Below are positions 25,414-35,227 of a stretch of 45,866 bases of DNA, piece after piece. The notes below the pieces were generated by a model. That model worked only from the letters and a program-made list of their open reading frames with translations. It was not told where the DNA came from and ran no database searches. The translations under genes and the position numbers were made by a program. Location of the stretch: NCBI GenBank assembly GCA_029258925.1, contig JAPDJV010000055.1, positions 1-45,866 on the forward strand, written 5' to 3'. The stretch's first letter is position 1. Each line of letters begins with the position of its first letter. The stretch is from Thermoproteota archaeon (lineage in GTDB: Archaea > Thermoproteota > Thermoprotei_A > EX4484-217-1 > JAPDJV01).

Positions 25414-25547
25414 ATCGAAGAAATCGAAGCTGCAAATATATTACTTAAATTATTGGCTATTTAGAACAGTTACCAGGTCAACCACCATATCCTGGTGGGC
25501 TTAATAATATTTATCTGGTTCTGCGATCCCATTTTATAGGGGGTAAC

Positions 25548-26282
25548 TTGATTGTTCTGGTACTAGGTTCGGCTGGGACTGTTCCGTCTCCTGGGAGGGC
25601 GTGTTCGTCAATTCTCTTAGATGGGAGGATTCTAATCGACTGCGGTACAGGCTCCTTGATGAACATGGTTTCCGCTGGCGTTGAATTCGAGAAAATAGAA
25701 ACCATACTATTAACACATTTACACTGCGACCATGTTTCAGACATTGTCCCCCTACTATGGACTATGAGGATGAAGGGTAGGAGGAGGCCTCTAAGAGTTT
25801 ACGGGCCTCCTGGAACCAAGAGTAGTTTAATGGATTTCATGGCTCTCCTCAACACACCAGAAGGCTTCATAGACTATGAACTATTAGTCGAAGACTTGGT
25901 GGGCGGAGTTTCTTTAGGGGGATTCTCCACTTGCTGGGCGGACCACACTATTCCCGCTCTAGCTTATAGAGTGAGCATTGGAGGTAAGAGTGTTTGCGTC
26001 ACCGGGGATACTAGGCCTTGCGAGAGAATTATTGAGTTAGCTAGAGGCGTAGACTTGTTAGTTCACGACTCCTCGTTCACCCGGGAACACATTGACCTAG
26101 CTTGGAAAACAGGGCATTCAACAGCCTACCAAGCGGGAGATGTAGCGGAGAATTGTGGAGCCAGAATTCTCCTATTAACACACCTCTACTCATCTGACCT
26201 TGGGAAGCTTGTCGAAGAAGCTTCTAGAAGCTATGGTGGCAGAATTATTATCTCAGAAGACCTCCTCAAAATAGAATTATGA
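25548..26282 (+). CDS. RNase Z-like metallo-beta-lactamase-fold hydrolase
   Basis: 244 residues from TTG 25548 with GGGGGT before it. The motifs are those of the RNase Z / ElaC-related branch: LGSAGTVPSPGR at the N-terminus, HLHCDHVSDI (HxHxDH, with Cys for the usual variable residue), TGDTRPCE (the metal-bridging Asp) and LLTHLY at the C-terminus. The family includes tRNA 3' processing nucleases and many small-molecule hydrolases. It lacks the long flexible arm of true tRNase Z, so a tRNA role is uncertain. Cytoplasmic. Followed 88 nt later by the CooC-like gene. Confidence 0.88.
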   Translation: MIVLVLGSAGTVPSPGRACSSILLDGRILIDCGTGSLMNMVSAGVEFEKIETILLTHLHCDHVSDIVPLLWTMRMKGRRRPLRVYGPPGTKSSLMDFMALLNTPEGFIDYELLVEDLVGGVSLGGFSTCWADHTIPALAYRVSIGGKSVCVTGDTRPCERIIELARGVDLLVHDSSFTREHIDLAWKTGHSTAYQAGDVAENCGARILLLTHLYSSDLGKLVEEASRSYGGRIIISEDLLKIEL

Positions 26283-26370
26283 GTAAGCTAGCAGCTCTAT
26301 CCAAACCAACCCTACTCTCCAACCTAAAGAATTAAATTTACTCTACTAATAGGAATATTCGGGGTTTTAA

Positions 26371-27123
26371 TTGGTCAAGCTCCTAGTTTTCGGGAAGGGG
26401 GGTTCAGGTAAGAGCACTCTTACAGCTCTAATCGCGGGAAACCTTGCTAGAAGAGGGTTTAGAGTTTTAGTAGTGGACTGCGACGAATCTAATATGACAC
26501 TGCATAGAATGCTTGGAATAAATACTCCGAGAAGAACCTTGGTCGAATACCTTGGCGGCAGGAAAAAGGTTTCAAGGACATTGTTCAGGGGTGAAGGCAG
26601 CATTGATTGGGGCATGCTTGGAACAACAATAACATCACTTCCAAAACAATGCGTTGAGTGGAGTGGTAGGATAGGACTTCTAACAATAGGCAAGATAACA
26701 GGGTACCAGGAGGGATGTGCGTGCCCACTTCAAGCACTTGCAAGAGAATTCCTGGGGAAAATAAGTCTTGGAGAATGTGAAGCCATCGTAGTCGACACAG
26801 ATGCCGGAGTAGAGCATTTTGGCAGGGGACTGGAGGAAGCATGCAACCCCCTTCTAATGATAGTAGACCCGACATACGAATCGATAGTCTTAGCCGGTAA
26901 GGCTAGTGAAATGGCTTCTAAAGCAGGCAAAAAACTATACTATGTTTTAAACAAGGTCGACAACACTACAACAAAGATCATTAAGTCCAAGATAGGCGAG
27001 GATAAGATAATAGCAGTACTGCCATACTACAGTGAACTAGTAGAACTATGCTTAGAGGGAAAGCCCATCATAGACTTCCCCGTAAACCTAGACAACCTAG
27101 TCAGTAAGATAATAAGTTTCTAA
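26371..27123 (+). CDS. CooC-like P-loop ATPase
   Basis: 250 residues from TTG 26371. The N-terminal GKGGSGKST is the deviant Walker A loop of the MinD/ParA/CooC group, and VVDCDESN is the usual Asp-containing strand. IVVDTDAGVEHFGRG is Walker B-like. EGCACPL (about 112-118) is a C-x-C motif shared with CooC-type nickel-insertion ATPases for carbon monoxide dehydrogenase and with relatives of Fe-S carriers. The likely role is ATP-driven metal or cluster loading. No target enzyme is encoded nearby, so the client is unknown. Confidence 0.85.
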   Translation: MVKLLVFGKGGSGKSTLTALIAGNLARRGFRVLVVDCDESNMTLHRMLGINTPRRTLVEYLGGRKKVSRTLFRGEGSIDWGMLGTTITSLPKQCVEWSGRIGLLTIGKITGYQEGCACPLQALAREFLGKISLGECEAIVVDTDAGVEHFGRGLEEACNPLLMIVDPTYESIVLAGKASEMASKAGKKLYYVLNKVDNTTTKIIKSKIGEDKIIAVLPYYSELVELCLEGKPIIDFPVNLDNLVSKIISF

Positions 27124-27221
27124 TAGGTAGCATCTCGAGCATTTGTAAGAGGTTAATGACATTTAGATCGCTAGGCCTGTTAGAATACTATAAAAACTTT
27201 AAAGTGTGATAAAAAATGTTT

Positions 27222-28889
27222 TTACTTAAATCTCCTTCCAAACACTACAAATGCTGAGATAGCTGCTATCATCACTGTTATCAGAGACAGCGTGCTCAAG
27301 TACGGGTTCGCGTAGTCGCTTGCCGCCTCAATAATTCCACCAATAATTCTAACAGGCTCTAGTCTAGCAGTATAAACGTCGTCCTCGTAATCGTATATGC
27401 TAGTCTTGTCCCTCCTATCAGTCCATATCGGGTGTATTCCATCATTTATTGAGGCAACCAATCCATTGTAGTCTCCTATGAACGTATAGTCGCTCATAGA
27501 CGACTTGCTGGTGACCCTCATATTCGGAGACCAAGTCTCACCCTCGTCAGTACTGTAAGAATAGTAGACGTCGTAGTACAGGTTTGGATCTGATGGAGGA
27601 GAATTCCTGTGATCCAGCCACATTACGTGGATCACGCCGTTCTCGTCCACATCTAGCCAGCCATAGTATTGTGCCATGCCCTTGAAGTCGTTTATCCTCT
27701 TCGGAGCACTCCAAGTAACACCGTTATCGGTAGACTTAATGAACAATAGGTCGGCGCAGTCCCCAGGCCCAACCGAAGAACAGTTCGCGCTGAAAATAAT
27801 GTACAGATTCCCGTTCGGCGCAACCTTCGGTATGGGAAACATTGCACCCCAAAGCCTATGATAAGATGAGGCCGGGCAGAGCCAGTAAGGTAGCTCGTAC
27901 TCTATGTGGACTGCTTTAACGGGTGGATTAAAGGTTGCACCACCGTCGTCGCTCCTTGAAACCCATATTTCGAATGCTCCTGTAAGCCATCCATCATCAG
28001 TACTATTATACCATGCAACATATACTTCACCAGCTCCAGCAGCGGGGTAAGCTCCCTGAACAGTCCATGCACCCCCACCGTCTGTTCCAAGAGTTATCGG
28101 TGGACCCCAAGTCAAACCGTAATCTGTAGACGTCACCACAACAATTTTTATCTCACCTGTCGAGGTGAAGTTCGTGAAGCTCACGTAGAAGTATCCGGGT
28201 CTGACGGGGTCGGCTGCAACGAAGTCTTTGTCGTAGAAGTGCTTGTCGCTTCCTGCAACCACGTATGGCCCGCTCCAAGTAACGCCTCCATCGTCAGACC
28301 TCATTGCTAGGACGTAGCTAGGCAAGTAATTTGGATCGCTGGCGTTGAAGGATAGATATGTGAATATGAATGTTCCGTTGGGTGCAACAGCTAGTGCTGG
28401 ATCGCTAGCATAGAAGTCCGCTGGTGGACCTGCAGGGTAGTCGAATGTTGAGAAATTCCACGTAGCACCACCATCCATACTATACCATAAAGCTATCGCA
28501 ATCCTACCTGTTGCCGGCTCGGGGTAGTGGTGGAATGCTGCAACAAGGTTTCTGGGGTTGGTGGGGTTCATTGCTATTGTTGGCTCGTTGTTCTGGGCTT
28601 CATCGTCTTGATCGATCCAAACCTCGCTTACAACATGGTAACCTAATAACTGTAGAAGATTGTTCGGCTTCGACTTTAAGAGCAAGCCACCTGGTGGCTT
28701 TTTCCCATCGTAAAGCTTAAAGAAGTCTCCCATTGTAGGCTTCATCTCTCCATCGGATGTGGGATTTTTGAAAGTTTTCTTAACATTCTTTGCTGAAACC
28801 GCTCCCATAGAGGACAACATGATTATTGAAGCTATTAGAATGAATAGGAGAAATGTTGCAGTACATCTTCTCAACACTGTAACCCCCAT
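27222..28889 (-). CDS. secreted BNR-repeat (sialidase-like) propeller protein, membrane anchored
   Basis: About 555 residues from ATG 28889 (MGVTVLRRC). An upstream in-frame start at 28928 lies in the promoter TATA and is rejected. The signal segment TATFLLFILIASIIMLSSM is followed by a beta-propeller with at least six BNR/Asp-box motifs (SMDGGATW, SDDGGVTW, STDYGLTW, SDDGGATF, STDNGVTW, STDEGETW). It ends in a membrane segment (YLSTLSLITVMIAAISAFVV) and FGRRFK. BNR propellers occur in sialidases and glycan-binding proteins, but the Arg triad of sialidases cannot be confirmed. It is therefore a surface protein, possibly glycan-binding. Confidence 0.85.
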   Translation of the reverse strand: MGVTVLRRCTATFLLFILIASIIMLSSMGAVSAKNVKKTFKNPTSDGEMKPTMGDFFKLYDGKKPPGGLLLKSKPNNLLQLLGYHVVSEVWIDQDDEAQNNEPTIAMNPTNPRNLVAAFHHYPEPATGRIAIALWYSMDGGATWNFSTFDYPAGPPADFYASDPALAVAPNGTFIFTYLSFNASDPNYLPSYVLAMRSDDGGVTWSGPYVVAGSDKHFYDKDFVAADPVRPGYFYVSFTNFTSTGEIKIVVVTSTDYGLTWGPPITLGTDGGGAWTVQGAYPAAGAGEVYVAWYNSTDDGWLTGAFEIWVSRSDDGGATFNPPVKAVHIEYELPYWLCPASSYHRLWGAMFPIPKVAPNGNLYIIFSANCSSVGPGDCADLLFIKSTDNGVTWSAPKRINDFKGMAQYYGWLDVDENGVIHVMWLDHRNSPPSDPNLYYDVYYSYSTDEGETWSPNMRVTSKSSMSDYTFIGDYNGLVASINDGIHPIWTDRRDKTSIYDYEDDVYTARLEPVRIIGGIIEAASDYANPYLSTLSLITVMIAAISAFVVFGRRFK

Positions 28890-28928
28890 AATTGACAAAT
28901 AGATTATTTCTGTTTTCGTGATTACCAC

Positions 28929-28940
28929 TTATAAAAGTTT
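28929..28940 (-). promoter_or_regulatory. BoxA promoter of the BNR protein
   Basis: On the minus strand AAACTTTTATAAGTG, about 45 nt before ATG 28889. It overlaps the longest possible frame of that gene, which is why the shorter start is chosen. Confidence 0.55.
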
Positions 28941-29115
28941 CTCCAAATTACCCGTGAACTTGAGGTACGTGAACATTATTGAAAAGATAAACACTAGCAT
29001 ACTGAATTATGGGGATTTTATGGAGCTTGTGCCAGTAGATTATGGAGATTCCTGTCTGAAGAGTTCCGGGGGCTGGATTTTATCTAAGTTGATAATGTAT
29101 GTTAACCCGGCTAGT

Positions 29116-29409
29116 CTATTTACGGCTGGAGTAGCTGATTACTCCTTCTGGAAAATCCTTCTTAACTTCGTCGAAGAACTTGTTCATCTTAGTGTACATG
29201 TTGTATAATTTCTTGCAGGGAAATTGATTGCAGTAGGTGCATAGCCTTAAACCTTTTTCGAAAGCGCAATCCCTAATAACACACTTCTCCCTAGTCAAGC
29301 ACCCACCACACTTAAACTCCCTTGTCCCGGCAACATAGTATGGACACCAACCACAGTATAGGCCGCAGGGTGCTACGAGCTTCTCGTCTAAGACTACCAT
29401 GAACGCCAC
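29116..29409 (-). CDS. Cys-rich DUF3795-like protein
   Basis: 97 residues with ten cysteines: LVAPCGLYCGWCPYY, CGGCLTREKC, DCAFEKG and CTYCNQFPCKKL. This layout (CGLYCGxCxxY near the N-terminus, then CxxCxxxxC) fits the DUF3795 family of small zinc- or metal-binding proteins with unknown function. Its start overlaps the end of the upstream surface gene by 16 nt, so it is the second gene of that unit. No membrane segment. It looks complete. Confidence 0.78.
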   Translation of the reverse strand: MAFMVVLDEKLVAPCGLYCGWCPYYVAGTREFKCGGCLTREKCVIRDCAFEKGLRLCTYCNQFPCKKLYNMYTKMNKFFDEVKKDFPEGVISYSSRK

Positions 29410-30308
29410 TTCCTCTCAATTACGTGTCCTATAGTTGCCATGGCTCCAGCTACTAATGCTATCAACAATATTATGGTATTGCTGCGGCGTGGATAGTTAA
29501 CTCTAATATTGCTCAATAATCCCCCTACATTCACTTTCTCTATTAAAACATCGTCTATGATCCAACCTCTGAAACCATTATACGTGTCATCTACGCTGTC
29601 GAATCTGAACCTCACTCTAATGGTTCCCTCGGGTAGGGGAATAGAGTACTTGACCCATTGTGGGGGTTTGAAGGGGTCTTCCTCTACTGCTGGCTCCCCT
29701 AAGCCGCTGTAACCTGAAGCATAGTGTAGGTCTGGCTCACCCCATGGAGGAGGGGTTTCGGGGTTTAAGCGTGCTATCTCTTTCCATGAAGTGCCGTCGA
29801 ACGCCTCTATCACCATCAAGTCGAAGATGTTTGGAAGAGCAGACTCAATTTCCCACCAAGACCAGAATACTAGGCGTGCACCTTTAGGAGTTGGCTGGAA
29901 CCCCGGTGAAGTTAGGTTTCCGAATATTCTTAGAACACCAGAGGTTCCCCCTCCCTTCGGCTGCTGGTATACTTGAGTCCAGCTGTCTCCAATATATGTG
30001 CCAGTATTGACGTGGCCAAACCAGTAGACGTGGCTACCGCTATGTGCCTCCGATAAGCTGGCGGCTCCACTGTCTGGAATTGTTACGAGCTCTGGGTCTA
30101 TGTCCGGTGAAAGCACGCTTATGGACTGAGGATTATTTATGAGCTGCCAGCCAACACCGTCCACTAGTGGATCAGCACTCCACCCTTCCGCACCAGACTC
30201 GAAGTCGTCGAAGAAAATCACTTGACTGCCACACTCGGCTAGTGTGACGTGAATCAGAGAGTAAAGTAATAAGCATAGTATTGCTAATATTATTAGCTGT
30301 CTACACAC
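29394..30308 (-). CDS. secreted jelly-roll protein, membrane anchored
   Basis: 304 residues. Signal peptide (LIILAILCLLLYSLIHVTLAE), then a beta-rich domain starting VIFFDDFESGAEGWS and containing AHSGSHVYWFG, SPGFQP, VRFRFDSVDDTYNGFRGWIIDDVLIE. This combination (FFDDFESG with ... GWIIDDV) is that of choice-of-anchor or MAM/jelly-roll ligand-binding modules. It ends with a membrane helix (TIILLIALVAGAMATIGHVI) and ERKWRSW. No catalytic residues were recognised, so it is probably an adhesive or structural surface protein. Confidence 0.75.
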   Translation of the reverse strand: MCRQLIILAILCLLLYSLIHVTLAECGSQVIFFDDFESGAEGWSADPLVDGVGWQLINNPQSISVLSPDIDPELVTIPDSGAASLSEAHSGSHVYWFGHVNTGTYIGDSWTQVYQQPKGGGTSGVLRIFGNLTSPGFQPTPKGARLVFWSWWEIESALPNIFDLMVIEAFDGTSWKEIARLNPETPPPWGEPDLHYASGYSGLGEPAVEEDPFKPPQWVKYSIPLPEGTIRVRFRFDSVDDTYNGFRGWIIDDVLIEKVNVGGLLSNIRVNYPRRSNTIILLIALVAGAMATIGHVIERKWRSW

Positions 30309-30539
30309 TCCAATTACACCAAATTAAGTTTCAATAAAAGTTCGCTTAAAAAGGTAGTCCCATACCTAGTTAAGCCGCCTAAGGAGACTAAAGTTCTGAA
30401 ATCCACCAGTAGAATGACTTCGTGGTCACGCGCCGTAATGTTGATAAGAGTTATGGAGACTGGGAAAACCGTCAAAAAGAGAGTTCAAAGTCAGCGAAAA
30501 GAATATATTCAATGGTAACAAAAAAATTTACCACTTGTC

Positions 30540-33500
30540 GTGGTGGAATATTTGAAGACTAGATTCCTTGGAATAATCCTAATATTTATATTGATGTTAT
30601 CGCTGATACCAATGCCCCTGCTTGAGGGAGAGCCGGAGTTTCCCTGGCTTGGGTTGAATGCTGGAGACTTCGAGAGAATAGCTGTTAATGGTTTTGGCAA
30701 AGGACTTAATAACAGCTATTCCTGGGCAATAGCCTATTTCAACGGCAAACTGTATATTGGAACTGGAAGTATTGGAACAATATTCCAGGCAGCAATAAAA
30801 TACATTATCGGCCTCTTAAACATCACGTTACCAAGCGAGATAGAAGAAGGGTTGAAGAAGTATCCTCCATTCATAACCGACTGGGCCAACATGACAGGAC
30901 CCCCAGGACAATGGGAGGTAATAAACTACACAGCTTACCTAGAGTGGAGAGAGGCTAATAGAGCTGAGATATGGAGGTATAATGGGTCTTCCTGGGAAAT
31001 GGTTTACAGGTCTCCTTTAGTAAATAGGACAGCGTGGTTCAAGAACGCTAACGCAACCCACCCAATACTAGTGTCTAGAGAGATGGGAATTAGGATAATG
31101 AAGGTGTTTAACAATACCCTATATGCTGGGGCAGGAGGATTAGCGGGAGTAATATTTAGGACAGGATCCCTCTTACTGGAGAGCGTGGACGGTGAAACTT
31201 GGAACGTAGTGCCCACTCCTCCCCAAATGGGATGTGATGTCAGGGCGCTGGAAGTCCACAATGGGAAGCTATACGTTGCATCGCGTGAAGTGACGTTTTA
31301 CGGGGGAGGAAACGCGCTCATATGGGCTTCTGACAATCCTGGCGTCAGTCCATGGACTCTTGTGGCGAACCTGACTAGAAATGATCCTCCTTCGAGCGGG
31401 AACACTGGTGTTATAAGTCTTGCAAGCTTCAACGGATACCTCTATGCTGGAACCGAGAACATCAAGTACGGCTTCGAGGTTTGGAGGAGCAATGTCAGCG
31501 ATCCAACGGATCCAATAAACGACTGGGTTAAGATAGTGGAGTACGGTGCGGGAGACATGATGAACTACTGGGCTGGGACAATGAAGGTTTACAATGGAAC
31601 ACTATACGTTGGATCCATGCTCTGGCCTATAATGAAGGAGGACGAAAACATAACTTTCATGCCCAGAGGATTTGACTTGATAAGGGTTTACGCTAACGAT
31701 AGTTGGGATCTCCTGGTGGGAGCATACTTCCCGAGGAGACCTCCACCTGGATACCCCGATTTCAGAGTTCCGAAGAGCCTGTGGCCAGCTGGCTTCGGGA
31801 ACCCATTCAACATCTATGTTTGGTGGATGGAGGAGTACGATGGAGTACTCTACTTGGGTACTATGGATTGGAGCACGATACTCCACTTCATGCCGACAAG
31901 TCTATTAATGGAGCTCCTCGGAGGAGAATATGGAATTAATGGACTTATTAACGAAACGATAAATGAGTTTTCCGCAGCTTTAAGCCAGCTTGAGGATATG
32001 GGGGTTGACGAGAACTATATTGAAAGTCTCGAGGATTCAATAGAGTTGCTTCAATCCATTGCATCTAACCCGAATGCTTCGAGCTTGGAATTATTGAAGG
32101 AGGTGTTCTTGAGGTGTTTCGGAGGAGCAGATCTCTGGAAAACTGTTGATGGAATACTATGGGTCCCTGTCACTCTAAACGGCTTCGGAAACTCGTTCAA
32201 CTATGGAATAAGAGTAATGCAGGCTACAGACGGACCTAACGGTTACCTCTACGTTGGAACAGCCAACCCATTTAATGGAACAGAAGTCCTATACGCTCCT
32301 AAACCGCTTGAAACACGTGTCTGGATAGACAAGAATAAGAATGGAGTTAATGATCTTGAAGACCTCAACTTCACTAGAATACAGAGTGCTGTAATCGCAG
32401 CTGATCAAGGAGACTGGATATTCACCGAGCCAGGAGTATACTACGAGCACGTCTTCATAAATGGTAAAGCAGTGAACTTGACGAGCACTCAAGGGCCGGC
32501 TTTAACGAAGATCGTTGGATCAATTGATGTCGGGGGAGCTGGTTTCTCCGGGGATCTGAGAATACATGGCTTCACCATCGAATGTGACACGTGCTTCCTC
32601 TGCCCACTATGTGGTTCAATAAGCCTGGCTTTCATACATCCAGAGGATGCTTCGTGGACTGGTAAAATAATATTTGAAGATAACATCCTGGTCTATCATG
32701 GGATAGGGATAGGGGCAATACATGTTGAAGACCAGTTCTACGCTCTAGGAGGTAACATCAATGGCTTGCCGGGCACCCGCCTCATCCTTAGGGGGAACAC
32801 TGTTAACTGCAGTTGGGCTCTAATAGGTTCCGGAATAGTATTGGAATATGTCTTCGACGCTCTAGTTGAAGAAAACACTGTGTTCAGCCATCTACTAGGG
32901 GCTGGAGCATGTATTAGTGGGAGCATGTTCGTTGACTTCAAGAACAATACTATACGAGATAATGCTTACGGAGGGCTGATCCTAGCACCATCTCTAACAA
33001 GGACAAGCAATCTGAGAATTTTTGGCAACAGCTTTGAAAACAATGGACACCTATACGGATTATTGAGACCGTTGTTCACAATTTTAAACGAAACACTATT
33101 AAACGAGACATTGCTATCGATCCCCATTGTAAGGGGCTTAGGGTGGAACATTGCTATATTAAACAATTCAGTGATCTCTGATACTATACAGTTGAATTAC
33201 AATACATTTACAAACACCACTATAATACGAGGACACCTAGCAGTATTCGAGAAGTTCTCTGATACAATAAATGCGACATATAATGATTGGGGATTCTACA
33301 CTGTGCACGAAATAGAAGACGTGGTCTATCATCACTTCGATGATCCAAGATTAGATGTAGTAATATTTGCGCCATGGCTTTACCCAAGTAATGAGTCTAG
33401 CGGAATAGCTATTTCGATCGAACACCTACCATCCGGTTCAACAGATCACGTTGTGGAGACCGCAACTGAGGACGCTAAGGTAGTGGCCTACGTAGATACT

Positions 33501-33974
33501 GTTGGAAATGTTGCATTCGAGCTCACACTATACACGATGAACCCTGAACCCGAAGCCGAAATCCCAGCTAACACAACGCTCTCTGGCTACGGCTTTGACA
33601 TTAACTTAAACGACACGGATGCAATATCTTGGCCAATATACATTGAACTCCACTATCCAGATGACGTGGAGAACGAGGAGACTCTAGCAGTGTACTATTA
33701 TAATAAGACTGCAAATAGTTGGATGAGATGTAGTAATACAGGTGTGGATGTTGAAAACAACATTGTCTGGGCATATATATCAAAAGACGAGTACTTGGCT
33801 GAGATGGGAAGCAGGTTCAATATATTGCATGGCGAGATTGAGATCGTGGGAGGCCTAATTCAAGTAGTTGGAGAAGACGTTGAGGCAAATACTATTCTCA
33901 CACCAATACTACTGCTATTAGCGGTCTTTGTATCGGCGAAAGCAGTCTATACTTGGAATTCTAGAAAACGCTGA
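30540..33974 (+). CDS. giant surface protein: NGxLYxGT propeller plus parallel beta-helix
   Basis: 1144 residues from GTG 30540. A signal segment (FLGIILIFILMLSLIPMPLL) is followed by seven repeats of FNGKLYIGT type (NGKLYIGTG, NNTLYAGAG, NGKLYVASR, NGYLYAGTE, NGTLYVGSM, DGVLYLGTM, NGYLYVGTA), which suits a seven-bladed propeller. An EF-hand-like calcium loop follows (DKNKNGVNDLED, about 600), then a right-handed parallel beta-helix (FINGKAVNLTS, then NNTIRDNAYGGLIL). A beta-domain and a membrane helix (TILTPILLLLAVFVSAKAVY) end in NSRKR. It faces the same surface as its neighbours. No enzyme motif seen; a stalk, adhesin or lyase role is possible. Confidence 0.8.
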   Translation: MVEYLKTRFLGIILIFILMLSLIPMPLLEGEPEFPWLGLNAGDFERIAVNGFGKGLNNSYSWAIAYFNGKLYIGTGSIGTIFQAAIKYIIGLLNITLPSEIEEGLKKYPPFITDWANMTGPPGQWEVINYTAYLEWREANRAEIWRYNGSSWEMVYRSPLVNRTAWFKNANATHPILVSREMGIRIMKVFNNTLYAGAGGLAGVIFRTGSLLLESVDGETWNVVPTPPQMGCDVRALEVHNGKLYVASREVTFYGGGNALIWASDNPGVSPWTLVANLTRNDPPSSGNTGVISLASFNGYLYAGTENIKYGFEVWRSNVSDPTDPINDWVKIVEYGAGDMMNYWAGTMKVYNGTLYVGSMLWPIMKEDENITFMPRGFDLIRVYANDSWDLLVGAYFPRRPPPGYPDFRVPKSLWPAGFGNPFNIYVWWMEEYDGVLYLGTMDWSTILHFMPTSLLMELLGGEYGINGLINETINEFSAALSQLEDMGVDENYIESLEDSIELLQSIASNPNASSLELLKEVFLRCFGGADLWKTVDGILWVPVTLNGFGNSFNYGIRVMQATDGPNGYLYVGTANPFNGTEVLYAPKPLETRVWIDKNKNGVNDLEDLNFTRIQSAVIAADQGDWIFTEPGVYYEHVFINGKAVNLTSTQGPALTKIVGSIDVGGAGFSGDLRIHGFTIECDTCFLCPLCGSISLAFIHPEDASWTGKIIFEDNILVYHGIGIGAIHVEDQFYALGGNINGLPGTRLILRGNTVNCSWALIGSGIVLEYVFDALVEENTVFSHLLGAGACISGSMFVDFKNNTIRDNAYGGLILAPSLTRTSNLRIFGNSFENNGHLYGLLRPLFTILNETLLNETLLSIPIVRGLGWNIAILNNSVISDTIQLNYNTFTNTTIIRGHLAVFEKFSDTINATYNDWGFYTVHEIEDVVYHHFDDPRLDVVIFAPWLYPSNESSGIAISIEHLPSGSTDHVVETATEDAKVVAYVDTVGNVAFELTLYTMNPEPEAEIPANTTLSGYGFDINLNDTDAISWPIYIELHYPDDVENEETLAVYYYNKTANSWMRCSNTGVDVENNIVWAYISKDEYLAEMGSRFNILHGEIEIVGGLIQVVGEDVEANTILTPILLLLAVFVSAKAVYTWNSRKR

Positions 33975-34293
33975 AAGCTATCGGGTACACACTTAACATT
34001 TTTACCTTATAAATAAAGAATTAGAATAGAATTGCGACTCCATGCTTCCGGCTACGCGGTTTCCCGAAAACGCGTGCTAACCCTTCACGCTTTTTGAACA
34101 TAATTTTTCAGCTATCGCTAGCTCGATGAGGTGGGAAAATGATGGAGGTATTTGTGAAGATATAGATATGAAGTTGTGAGCGGAACGTTTAGTATTCTTC
34201 CACTAATTCTTGAGAATATGTTTTAAACTTAGCTGGTCCGGCTTTGAATAAGCGGGTATAATCATGTTAGACTTGAATCTATAGTATTATACT
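33975..34293. other. intergenic region, nothing recognised
   Basis: 319 nt. It opens with a T-rich stop region and includes a palindrome-like GTTTCCCGAAAACGCG patch. I see no RNA gene, and short frames do not look coding. Confidence 0.45.
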
Positions 34294-34509
34294 GTGATGA
34301 ATATTCTAGAACGTTTCCTCTTCGAGAATAAAAATCTCCGAGTTGTGAAAATTCGGTATTTGCTAGAAAATGTAATGGGAGCTGGAGCTAAAATTATATA
34401 TTCAAATGGAGTTTCATATAGAATGTATGATGACAAGTCCCATCTCGGAAAGGTAACGTTGGAGGTTTCGGCTGATCACTACCAATATCTCATAAATTGG
34501 ATTTCTTGA
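34294..34509 (+). CDS. small hypothetical protein
   Basis: 71 residues from ATG 34294: LERFLFENKNLRVVKIRYLL, then MGAGAKIIYSNGVSYRMYDD. The composition is protein-like (alternating beta-type strands and a helix), but no family is recognised. A TATA-like GGTATAATC lies about 40 nt upstream. The next gene starts 100 nt later in the same direction. Confidence 0.45.
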   Translation: MMNILERFLFENKNLRVVKIRYLLENVMGAGAKIIYSNGVSYRMYDDKSHLGKVTLEVSADHYQYLINWIS

Positions 34510-34609
34510 AAGCTAACTTGGGCTAACACAGATATTCCTCGGATCCCCTGAGTATATGTTTAATAACCTCGCAGTAACTATGATATTTGTATTGGAGAGG
34601 TGTTATTAT

Positions 34610-35227
34610 TTGAGTAGTGAATTGCTCGAGAAAATACTGTCCAGATGTTCCATAAGGTTTTTCAGAGAAGACCCTGTTCCGAGGGAGATCTTAGAGAAGA
34701 TTATCGAAGCTGGGATAAGTGCTCCAACAGCTAGTGTTGGAGAACAGTGGTTTTTCAAGGTGGTAGTGAGCCCTGAGCGTAGGAGGAAGCTCCACGAGCT
34801 CCTAGTGGAAGCCCATTTGAGGTATGGGAGAGAAGTTTTGAGAAAACCGCTTCCAGAGAGCTCGTTGGAGAAGTGGAGGAATAGAATGGTTAAAGAGGGA
34901 ATGTACTATGCTCCAGCATATATTGCAGCCTACGTCGACCTTAGGGAGAAGTTCCTCAGAGAAGAGTATCGTGAATTGGAGTACTTGTGGGCTGTTCAAA
35001 GCATTTCGGCCGCAGTAGAGAACATGATGCTCGCAGCATGGAGCATGGGATTGGGATCTGTATGGCTAGGCGTACCACTCTTAATGAAGGAGGAGTTCAA
35101 TGAGGTTATCGGAGTGGAGTCTGAGGATATGGATTTAGCTGCAATAATAGCATTAGGATATCCTTCAGTTGAACCCGTGAAGAGGAAGAGGAAGAAGACG
35201 CTAAGCCAAGTATCGTCATTCATATAA
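34610..35227 (+). CDS. nitroreductase-family flavoprotein
   Basis: About 205 residues from TTG 34610, chosen because GAGAGGTG lies 8 nt upstream; the frame is open to ATG 34556. Nitroreductases are FMN-binding dimers that use NAD(P)H. Here RCSIRFFREDPVPREILEKIIEAGISAPTAS is the FMN-site start and EYLWAVQSISAAVENMMLAA, then SMGLGSVWLGVP, is the dimer and FMN helix. YPSVEPVKRKRK is the usual end. It could act on nitro compounds, quinones or a cofactor; the substrate is not readable. Confidence 0.88.
   Translation: MSSELLEKILSRCSIRFFREDPVPREILEKIIEAGISAPTASVGEQWFFKVVVSPERRRKLHELLVEAHLRYGREVLRKPLPESSLEKWRNRMVKEGMYYAPAYIAAYVDLREKFLREEYRELEYLWAVQSISAAVENMMLAAWSMGLGSVWLGVPLLMKEEFNEVIGVESEDMDLAAIIALGYPSVEPVKRKRKKTLSQVSSFI

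Noticed and set aside
28889-28928. Longer start of the BNR protein at 28928
   Set aside because: That start lies against the TATA box; ATG 28889 is followed directly by the signal peptide.
28918-29208. Plus-strand frame beside the DUF3795 gene
   Set aside because: It overlaps a Cys-rich gene with better support and covers the BNR promoter.
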